Under the pieces are notes generated by a model. That model saw nothing but the letters and a program-made list of their open reading frames with translations. It was not told the origin of the DNA and ran no database searches. Below, piece after piece: positions 8,052 through 14,333 of a stretch of 20,572 nt of DNA. This DNA comes from Candidatus Poribacteria bacterium (GTDB lineage: Bacteria > Abyssobacteria > SURF-5), in assembly GCA_016215705.1 (NCBI GenBank), contig JACRIR010000270.1, positions 1 to 20,572 on the forward strand, given 5' to 3'. Numbering within the stretch: position 1 is the stretch's first letter; every line of letters starts with the position of its first letter. Made by a program: the position numbers and the translations under genes.

Positions 8052-9236
8052 ATGAAAGAAAAAATCAGACAGGAAGCCGCAAAGCTATTCGATTGGCTCG
8101 TTGAAATCCGGCGGGACATTCATGCGCATCCCGAAATCGGCCTACAGGAGGTTCGCACTTCGGCAAGAGTCGCCGACGAACTCCGTCGGCTCGGTCTCGA
8201 AGTGAAAACGGGCATCGGCATGACCGGAGTCACCGGCCTTCTCAAAGGCGGCTCACCAGGCCGCACAATCGCAATCAGGGCCGATATGGATGCGCTCCCC
8301 ATCGAAGAGCAGACCGGTCTCCCGTTCGCATCGCAAAACAAGGGCGTGATGCATGCGTGCGGACACGACGGCCACGTCTCAGTGGCGCTCGGGACAGCGC
8401 GCGTGCTTTCGGGTATGCGGGAGCGTCTCAGGGGAAACGTCAAATTCATCATGCAGCCGGCCGAGGAAAACTATGGGGGCGCGCGAGACCTCGTCGAGGA
8501 GGGAGTCCTCGAAAACCCCGCAGTTGATGCCATCATCGCGCTTCATATAGAAGTGGACGAGAGCGCAGGCAAACTCGTCATAAAGCCGGGCCCCATCGGA
8601 GCGGCTGCCGACGTGTTCATGGTTTCGATAAACGGGAAAGGCGGCCACGGCTCCGAGCCGCAGGCCTGCATCGACCCCATCCATATCGCCGCCCACGTCA
8701 TCACCGCTATGCAAACAATGATCCCGCGCTCATTCGACGCGAGGGACCCTCTTGTCGTGAGCGTGTGCTCGATTCAGGGTGGCTCGGCTTTCAACGTCAT
8801 ACCCGATTGCGTCCATTTCGGTGGAACCGTCAGAACGCTCTCCCGCGAGCGCCGCGCCGCAATACCTAAAAAGCTCGAGGATATTGTCCGCGGAATCACC
8901 TCGACCTTCGGCGCAACATTCGATTTCAGCTACATCCACGGCGCCCCGATAACCGCAAACGAGCCCGGGATGACCGACCTGATGAAAGGAGTGGCCGCAG
9001 AATTGTGGGGACCGGACAGCGTCGTCGAGATGGACAAGCCGCACATGGGATCGGAGGATTATTCTTATTATCTTGAAAAAGTGCCCGGCGCAATGGGCTT
9101 GCTCGGCGCGCGCAAGGACCGCGAGATCGAATATCCGTCGCACCATCCCAGATACGATTTCGACGAGCGCTGCCTGCCGTTCGGCGTCGAGTTGCTTGCA
9201 TCCACAGCCGTAAAGTTTCTCAACGGCGAACTCTAG
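8052..9236 (+). CDS. M20D metallopeptidase/amidohydrolase (N-acyl-amino acid hydrolase type)
   Basis: This 394-residue M20 enzyme likely hydrolyses an amide bond in an N-acyl or amino-acid conjugate, as hippurate and indole-acetyl-amino-acid hydrolases do. Ligand motifs visible are HACGHDGH (Cys103, His105), PAEE (Glu138-Glu139), ALHIE (His165) and a C-terminal MGSEDYSYY region. The lid-domain motif GKGGHGSEP is also present. The use of Cys103 marks subfamily M20D. No signal peptide is seen, so it should act in the cytoplasm on imported substrate. It sits 14 bases after the MDR dehydrogenase and ahead of peptide-type ABC transporter genes, which fits import and deacylation of a conjugated compound. 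The exact substrate cannot be read from sequence. Confidence 0.93.
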   Translation: MKEKIRQEAAKLFDWLVEIRRDIHAHPEIGLQEVRTSARVADELRRLGLEVKTGIGMTGVTGLLKGGSPGRTIAIRADMDALPIEEQTGLPFASQNKGVMHACGHDGHVSVALGTARVLSGMRERLRGNVKFIMQPAEENYGGARDLVEEGVLENPAVDAIIALHIEVDESAGKLVIKPGPIGAAADVFMVSINGKGGHGSEPQACIDPIHIAAHVITAMQTMIPRSFDARDPLVVSVCSIQGGSAFNVIPDCVHFGGTVRTLSRERRAAIPKKLEDIVRGITSTFGATFDFSYIHGAPITANEPGMTDLMKGVAAELWGPDSVVEMDKPHMGSEDYSYYLEKVPGAMGLLGARKDREIEYPSHHPRYDFDERCLPFGVELLASTAVKFLNGEL

Positions 9237-9243
9237 TGTCATG

Positions 9244-9267
9244 TCACACTTGAGCCTGCAAGTGTGA
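9244..9267 (+). terminator. Possible terminator hairpin after the M20 gene
   Basis: TCACACTT (9244-9251) pairs perfectly with AAGTGTGA (9260-9267) around an 8-base loop, starting 8 bases after the stop. Only a short TTTT follows, about 9 bases later, so factor-independent termination is uncertain. Confidence 0.4.
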
Positions 9268-9279
9268 GCGTATGGTTTT

Positions 9280-9307
9280 GTAGGGGCACGGCGCGCCGTG
9301 CCCCTAC
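9280..9307. repeat. Perfect 28-bp palindrome, GTAGGGGC type
   Basis: The sequence begins GTAGGGGCACGG and reads identically on the other strand for 28 bases. A related, imperfect hairpin with GGGCGCA arms is at 20027-20052. Such GTAG-starting palindromes recall REP elements. Confidence 0.75.
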
Positions 9308-9337
9308 GGGAACCGACAAAACAGAGTTGACAGAACA

Positions 9338-9470
9338 CTAGTGGTGTGTCTCAGAAATAACTTGAAGCGCCGCGAAGGGGATCGTCCCGGATTTACGGGC
9401 GCTTTGCGCCGTAGAATCGGGACTGTCCCCGAAGATCAAATGTAAAGAAGCGTTAGAGACACTACTCTAG
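9338..9470. repeat. About 130-bp inverted-repeat element with central GGGGA...TCCCC hairpin
   Basis: Outer ends near 9338-9355 and 9452-9470 are imperfect inverted repeats sharing a TAGTG/TGTCTC pattern. Inside, 9377-9430 folds into a long imperfect hairpin closed by GGGGATCGTCCCGG and TCGGGACTGTCCCC, with a GGCGC/GCGCC tip. No open frame is inside. It resembles a small non-autonomous palindromic element. Confidence 0.6.
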
Positions 9471-9636
9471 AGCAGGAAACAAACCAGGCCTCGCATTCTT
9501 GATTTGCAGACATGCGAAATGCGCCGGATCAAGAGGGAGAACCGGGTAAAAGGCAGAGAGGAACAAGAGAGAGCAGGAATGCCAAGAGATGAGACAAGAA
9601 CGGCGCGAATGGAATGCTCAAACCCCGCAACCGAAT

Positions 9637-9683
9637 GTCATTCTGAGCCCTTCGCTGTCATTCTGAGCAAAGCGAAGAATCTC
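9637..9683 (+). repeat. GTCATTCTGAGC repeat: one shortened unit plus one full unit
   Basis: A 20-base shortened unit (9637-9656) is followed directly by a full unit (9657-9683). This is the smallest form of the array seen at 10924-11013 and 16871-17048. Confidence 0.8.
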
Positions 9684-9857
9684 CCCCTTTACTTCCCGCC
9701 CCAGCGCAAACTTCGCGAAACATCTTATTCTGTCTTGTTCATTTCTTGCGTTTTTGCGGTGAAGCATTCCCTCTCGCCTTTCACCTCTCTCAACCAGAAA
9801 TCAGAAACCAGAAACTGGAAACCGCATTCTCCCTTTTGCCCCCATTTCTCTCCGACC

Positions 9858-12620
9858 TTGCGGTCTTGTCTCTTCTTTCCAATCCAAAACCCAAAATCCA
9901 AAATCCAAAATCTCTTGGCATCCCTTTGCCTCTGCTCTTTGCTCCTGCTCCTGTCTTCTTGCGGCCGCGTCCCCCGCGATTACTCCACACTTCAACTGAG
10001 TCTTTCGCAGGAGCCGACCAGCCTCGACCCCGCCATGATCGTTGACGTGCCCGGCGGCTCCGTGGCAGCGAAGATTCTCAATGGCCTCGTGAGATTCGAC
10101 GACAAAATGAATGTTGTGCCGGATGTTGCGTCGGCCTGGCAAATCTCCCCTGACGGCCGCGTATACACATTTGTTCTCAGGCCCGATGTCTATTTTCACA
10201 ATGGTCGCCGCCTTACTGCACGTGATGTGAAATATTCGTTTGAACGAGTGCTTTCGCCTAGCTCGGGCTCGCGCCGCAAGTGGCTATTCGAGCCGATACT
10301 CGGCGCTCGCGAGTTCATTGAAGGCCGCGCCAATGAGGTCGCAGGCATCTCCCTCGTCAACGACGATACCCTGCGCATCTCACTTGGAAAACCACTTGCC
10401 GTGTTTCTCGAATTCATGGCCATGCCCAATGCCTACATAGTCCCGCGTGAGGAAGCCGAGCGATGGGGGAAGGACTTTTCCGACCACGTCGTCGGCGCCG
10501 GGCCGTTCTCATTAAAGGAATGGAAGCACGACGAGATATTGAGGCTTGCCCGCAACCGGCGGTATTTTGGAGAAACCCCACACGTCGATTCAATCTCGTA
10601 TCGTGTGCTCCCCGAAGACTTCACGCGCGTCGCCGAATTCGAGGCGGGCAACCTGGATATCATCGAAGTTCCCACTGCCGAGTTCGCGAGGCTTTCGACA
10701 GATCCCTTCTGGCAAATGCACATGCAATCACGCGTCGGTCTCAATACCTATTACCTCGGTTTCAATTGCCAGAAATCCCCCATGAACGACCCGGTATTCC
10801 GCCGGGCGGTCAATCTCGCAATTGATCGCAAGAAAATTGTGGACGTTACGCTTCAGGGACAGGCACAGCCCGCAATCGGGCCGGTTCCCCCCGAACTCAT
10901 GGGCTACGACTCTTCTCTAGCCCGTCATTCTGAGCCTCCACCCCGTCATTCTGAGCCTCCACCCCGTCATTCTGAGCCTCCACCCCGTCATTCTGAGCGA
11001 AGCGAAGAATCTCCCCTACACGTCTCCTCGCCAACAGGATACACCTACGACCCCGACCGCGCGCGCGACCTGCTTCTCTCACAGCGCGATACCTCGCGGC
11101 GTTCGTTGAAACTCTATCAGAGCGCCGACCGCCGCGCCCTCGAGATAACCGAAGCTATTCAATACTATCTCGAGAAAGCCGGACTCGATATCCAGATCGT
11201 GCAACTCGAGTGGACGGCGTTCAAACAAGCCGTCAATGACGGCGACGCCGATCTCTTTCTGCTCTCATGGTACGCTGATTATCCCGATGCCGAGAATTTT
11301 CTCTTTCCGGTGTTCCATTCCTCAAATTGGGGGGCCTCAGGCAATCGCTCATTCTATCGTAACCCTCAGTTCGATTCACTCATCGAACAGGCGCAACGCG
11401 AGATCGATCCACAGCGCCGTTTCTTCCTCTATCAGCAAGCCGAGAAGCTGGTCACAGCCGAAGCTCCATGGGTCTTCCTCTGGCATCGAACGGATTTTTT
11501 CCTCACGCAGCCATGGGTGACCGGCTTCAAGCCGCCGGCTATTTACAACTCTGACAACGGAACCACCGTCGCAATCGAACACCCACACGAAGGCGCGTCG
11601 TCTCGCGCATCCGTGGCCGGATGGCTTCTTCTCACGCCCATCGTGGTAGTGTTCTCCGTCGGTTTCGGATACCTCATATTGAGACCTGCGCTCCTGCCGT
11701 TCATCGCGCGAAGACTGCTCTTTGCCGTTCCCACCTTGCTCGGCGTTGCCCTGATCGTGTTCGTAATCCTCAAACTGACGCCGGGTGACCCGGCCCTTGC
11801 TATGGTCGGCGAGCGGGCCGACAAGGCCACAATCGAACAAATACGCCGCGACCTCGGACTCGATGAGCCCCTTCCCGCACAGTTCTTCAGATATCTCATA
11901 CTCATCGGGAACGGCGAATTGGGCCGCTCATACTACACCAACCGACCGGTCGCGCTCAGCCTCGTCGAGAAGTTCCCGAATACCCTCCGACTCGCCGGAG
12001 CAGCTATAATGGTTTCTATACTCCTGGGGGTGTCCCTCGGAGTGATCTCGGCGGTCAAACACAATTCGCTCATCGACCGAGTCTTCGGGATCGTTTCTGT
12101 CCTCGGCATATCGACGCCCGTATTTTGGCTGGCTCTCCTGCTCGTGCTCGTGTTCGCTTATAAGCTCAATTGGCTTCCGCCTTCCGGCATGGGCAACGGC
12201 GCGCTTGCGTACCTCGTGCTGCCCGCGATTGCGCTGGGCACAAACTCGGCCGCCTTCATCGCGCGCGTGACACGCTCCAGCATGCTCGAGGTGATGTCAC
12301 AACCATTCATTACCGCCGTGAAAGCGAAAGGTGTGTCCCCAATGGCCGTCGCCCTCAAACATGCGCTCCGCAATGCGCTCATACCCGTCACGACTCTCAT
12401 TGGCATCGATATGGGCAGCTACCTGAACGGATCGGTCCTCACCGAAACGATATTCGGCTGGGACGGCATCGGCAGATACGCGATGACCGCCATACTGAAA
12501 CATGATTACCCCGTGATCCTCGGGACGGTGCTGCTCGGTTCCGTCGTCTTTGTCGCAATCAATTTGCTCGTCGATCTGCTTTACGCAGTCATCGACCCTC
12601 GCATCAGGTCCGGAGAATGA
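9858..12620 (+). CDS. Fused family-5 solute-binding lipoprotein and DppB-type ABC permease
   Basis: One uninterrupted frame joins a peptide/nickel-type solute-binding domain to a DppB-like permease. The N-terminus is lipoprotein-like: a leucine-rich stretch ends in LSSCG with the lipid cysteine at codon 9960-9962. The binding domain follows (EPTSLDPAM, VYTFVLRPDVYFHNG), to about 11580. A membrane segment unusual for either partner (GWLLLTPIVVVFSVGFGY, 11619-11672) precedes the usual permease start FIARRLLFAVPTLLGV (from 11700), then LTPGDPA, the EAA-type loop and a C-terminal YAVIDPRIRSG. The start is uncertain: an in-frame TTG at 9858 (920 residues) or at 9915; an ATG at 9504 or 9579 would add translated repeats. 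An in-frame repeat array interrupts the binding domain at 10924-11013. It pairs with the dppC-like gene downstream; no ATPase gene is present. Function: import of a peptide or similar solute. Confidence 0.85.
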   Translation: MRSCLFFPIQNPKSKIQNLLASLCLCSLLLLLSSCGRVPRDYSTLQLSLSQEPTSLDPAMIVDVPGGSVAAKILNGLVRFDDKMNVVPDVASAWQISPDGRVYTFVLRPDVYFHNGRRLTARDVKYSFERVLSPSSGSRRKWLFEPILGAREFIEGRANEVAGISLVNDDTLRISLGKPLAVFLEFMAMPNAYIVPREEAERWGKDFSDHVVGAGPFSLKEWKHDEILRLARNRRYFGETPHVDSISYRVLPEDFTRVAEFEAGNLDIIEVPTAEFARLSTDPFWQMHMQSRVGLNTYYLGFNCQKSPMNDPVFRRAVNLAIDRKKIVDVTLQGQAQPAIGPVPPELMGYDSSLARHSEPPPRHSEPPPRHSEPPPRHSERSEESPLHVSSPTGYTYDPDRARDLLLSQRDTSRRSLKLYQSADRRALEITEAIQYYLEKAGLDIQIVQLEWTAFKQAVNDGDADLFLLSWYADYPDAENFLFPVFHSSNWGASGNRSFYRNPQFDSLIEQAQREIDPQRRFFLYQQAEKLVTAEAPWVFLWHRTDFFLTQPWVTGFKPPAIYNSDNGTTVAIEHPHEGASSRASVAGWLLLTPIVVVFSVGFGYLILRPALLPFIARRLLFAVPTLLGVALIVFVILKLTPGDPALAMVGERADKATIEQIRRDLGLDEPLPAQFFRYLILIGNGELGRSYYTNRPVALSLVEKFPNTLRLAGAAIMVSILLGVSLGVISAVKHNSLIDRVFGIVSVLGISTPVFWLALLLVLVFAYKLNWLPPSGMGNGALAYLVLPAIALGTNSAAFIARVTRSSMLEVMSQPFITAVKAKGVSPMAVALKHALRNALIPVTTLIGIDMGSYLNGSVLTETIFGWDGIGRYAMTAILKHDYPVILGTVLLGSVVFVAINLLVDLLYAVIDPRIRSGE
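9882..9911 (+). repeat. CCAAAAT tandem repeat at the fusion's 5' end
   Basis: Four or so degenerate CCAAAAT/CCCAAAAT units run into the first hydrophobic codons of the binding-protein gene. If translation begins upstream they would encode the polar NPKSKIQN stretch. The same repeat lies at 6899-6926. Confidence 0.7.
10924..11013 (+). repeat. In-frame 21-bp tandem array inside the solute-binding gene
   Basis: Three shortened 21-bp units start at 10924, 10945 and 10966, and a full unit (10987-11013) closes the array. Because 21 is a multiple of three the frame is kept, giving PRHSEPP repeats and then PRHSERSEES. It lies in what should be a loop between GYDSSL and YDPDRARDLL of the binding domain. 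Confidence 0.9.
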
Positions 12621-12624
12621 TTAA

Positions 12625-12756
12625 ACCGCAAAAACGCAAAGGAAAAAATGAAGCACAAGCAGAAAACCGAATCATGGGAAACAATTGCTGCTTTCTTTGG
12701 AGCGAAGCGGAGAGCCTTGTTTTGCTCTTCCGTTGCGCTCTCGGCGCCTTTGCGGT
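12625..12756. repeat. Nested inverted repeats between the two permease genes
   Basis: ACCGCAAA (12625-12632) is the exact reverse complement of 12749-12756. Inside, 12700-12715 (GAGCGAAGCGGAGAGC) pairs imperfectly with 12724-12740 around an 8-base loop. The interval interrupts what would normally be closely spaced permease genes and has no convincing frame of its own. Confidence 0.65.
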
Positions 12757-12773
12757 AAATAGGAGTCTTCAAA

Positions 12774-13592
12774 GTGAGCTTCTTCCGTAAAAACAAACTG
12801 GCTGCTTCTGCCGGTATGGCGCTCGCACTGATCCTCCTGGGGGCGCTTCTCGGCCCGTTCGTATGCCCTTATTCACCCAACGACGTGAATCTCGACGAGG
12901 CATTGCTGCCCCCCGGACCGAATCATCTCTTCGGTACCGACAACCAGGGCCGCGACGTCCTCGCGCGCACACTCGCGGGCGCGCGCATCTCGCTTGGAAT
13001 AGGGATAACGGCAACCGCGCTCTCGCTTCTTATCGGCGCCTCTCTCGGCTTGCTCGGAGGTTTCTTCGGCCGACCGATGGACTCCGCGATTGTCGGTGTA
13101 ACCGACGTGACGCTCGCCTTCCCAAGTCTTCTTCTCGCGATTGCCATCAGCGTCATCATACCGCCCGGGCTGACATCGGTCTTTGTCGCGCTCTCTCTCG
13201 TGGGATGGCCCACCTTTGCTCGCCTCACACGCAGCATAGTCTTCTCAATCAAGCAAACCGAATACTTCACCGCCGCCACGGCTACCGGTTCCCCCAATTT
13301 TCGACTCATACTCAGGCACACCCTTCCCAACTGCATCCCCATCCTGATTGTTGCGGCAAGCTTGAGGATGGGAGGATTCATGCTCGGCGAGGCGGCGCTC
13401 AGCTTCCTCGGCGCAGGTGTTCAACCCCCGACCGCCTCCTGGGGCTCTATGATCAGTTACGGCCGTGATTTCTTGCATTCCGCCCCCTGGATTACTTTCT
13501 TCCCTGGCACAGCAATTGCTCTTACTATCGTTTCGATGAATGTTCTCGGCGACTCGCTTCGGGATTACCTCGACCCGAGAATGAGAATATAG
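12774..13592 (+). CDS. DppC/OppC-type ABC transporter permease
   Basis: This 272-residue inner-membrane protein is the second permease subunit of a peptide/nickel-type importer. It has the usual N-terminal membrane segment (MALALILLGALLGPFV), the family signature HLFGTDNQGRDVLARTLAGARISL region (about 51-74), four further hydrophobic stretches, and the EAA loop region near LRHTLPNC, then GEAALSFLGAGVQPP near the C-terminus. It starts with GTG, supported by AGGAG at 12761-12765, 8 bases upstream. The partner permease is the C-terminal half of the fused gene upstream. The ATPases (DppD/DppF type) that would power it are not in the window and must lie elsewhere. No clear terminator follows the stop. 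Confidence 0.93.
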   Translation: MSFFRKNKLAASAGMALALILLGALLGPFVCPYSPNDVNLDEALLPPGPNHLFGTDNQGRDVLARTLAGARISLGIGITATALSLLIGASLGLLGGFFGRPMDSAIVGVTDVTLAFPSLLLAIAISVIIPPGLTSVFVALSLVGWPTFARLTRSIVFSIKQTEYFTAATATGSPNFRLILRHTLPNCIPILIVAASLRMGGFMLGEAALSFLGAGVQPPTASWGSMISYGRDFLHSAPWITFFPGTAIALTIVSMNVLGDSLRDYLDPRMRI

Positions 13593-13955
13593 CCGGCGGG
13601 TGATTCAAGATGGAAGACGTATCTGCTTATTTCACCAATACTTACAGATTGGCGCGTTTTCGGGAGTTCCCTGCCCGCCAAACGCTCGCGAGCAGAATCG
13701 ACCCGGGCCGTTGTGATCAAGGCTGTATGATTACATTTCAGAAATGTCTCTACGGGAAAATACTTCCGAGGTTTCCCGGAAACCATTTCCAAAAACTCCT
13801 GTTTCCAGCTATAATATTACGAGTGATAATGACGACACAGATGGCGAACACCCAAATATTGATGTCTGTGGAGCGTAGTAATCGACGCCTTGCGACTTTG
13901 GACTCTGGACCTTGGAGCCAGTCCTGATAAAGGCGTTCGTGGGAGGCAGCAACCA
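13593..13955. other. Gene-free interval before the response regulator
   Basis: A 105-codon frame (13610-13927) is open here, but I see no domain or codon pattern to support it, and it overlaps a likely promoter. The rest contains a short palindrome and a -10-like box, and no repeat family of the kind seen elsewhere. Confidence 0.55.
13770..13815 (+). promoter_or_regulatory. Candidate promoter with palindromic operator-like site
   Basis: GGTTTCCCGGAAACC (13770-13784) is a near-perfect palindrome. Next to it, a weak TTTCCA (13786-13791) is 18 bases from a perfect TATAAT (13810-13815). It would drive the response regulator and comEC about 140 bases downstream. The position of the palindrome against the -35 suggests a repressor or activator site, by inference. 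Confidence 0.4.
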
Positions 13956-14327
13956 ATGCCGAAAGGAAAGGTTCTGGTGGTCGAAGACCAGGCCAGCTTC
14001 AGGGAATTTCTGCAGATAAGCCTGACAAAACTTGGGCTGGAAGTGGCCACCGCGCTCACGGGAAAAATGGCGCTCACGAAAGCGAAGGACTCCCACCCCG
14101 ACTTGGTACTGCTCGACGTGATGCTGCCCGATATGGACGGCTACGAAATTTGCCACGAGATGCGCGAGCAGCCCGAGACTTCGCTAACCCCCATCGTTTT
14201 CGTGTCGGCAGTGAGCACGGAAAAACACATTCAAAGAGCAATGGCCGCCGGAGGAACCGACTACCTCGTCAAGCCGCTGAGTATGGAAGACGTGAAATCG
14301 CTCGTCGCCCGGTACTTCGGAAAATAA
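13956..14327 (+). CDS. Single-domain response regulator (CheY-like receiver)
   Basis: This 123-residue protein is a lone receiver domain with no output domain. It would be phosphorylated by a histidine kinase and act by protein contact. Key residues are visible: acidic pocket Glu10-Asp11 (VLVVEDQ), phospho-acceptor Asp54 (LVLLDVMLPDMDG), switch Ser84 (FVSAVS) and Lys106 (YLVKPLS). The ATG at 13956 follows GGGAGG at 13941-13946; an upstream in-frame ATG at 13890 would add a polar tail outside the fold. The stop lies 6 bases before the comEC GTG, so the two are probably co-transcribed. No kinase is in the window. Confidence 0.95.
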   Translation: MPKGKVLVVEDQASFREFLQISLTKLGLEVATALTGKMALTKAKDSHPDLVLLDVMLPDMDGYEICHEMREQPETSLTPIVFVSAVSTEKHIQRAMAAGGTDYLVKPLSMEDVKSLVARYFGK

Positions 14328-14333
14328 TTACCT

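Larger units (their letters stand above)
9237..9857. other. Repeat-packed intergenic interval before the transporter fusion
   Basis: An open frame runs from 9504 into the transporter gene, but its sequence before about 9858 is made of repeats found elsewhere in the window and I do not count it as coding. In order it holds a hairpin (9244-9267), a 28-bp palindrome (9280-9307), a 130-bp inverted-repeat element (9338-9470), a GTCATTCTGAGC repeat pair (9637-9683), a TTTGCGGT phrase near 9755 and a CAGAAACCAGAAA-type stretch (9792-9822). Confidence 0.7.

Noticed and set aside
9504-9857. N-terminal extension of the transporter fusion
   Set aside because: It translates repeats found in other intergenic gaps and would put about 118 residues before the lipoprotein leader.
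13610-13927. A 105-codon frame before the response regulator
   Set aside because: No Shine-Dalgarno or domain seen, and it overlaps a TATAAT box and a palindrome.
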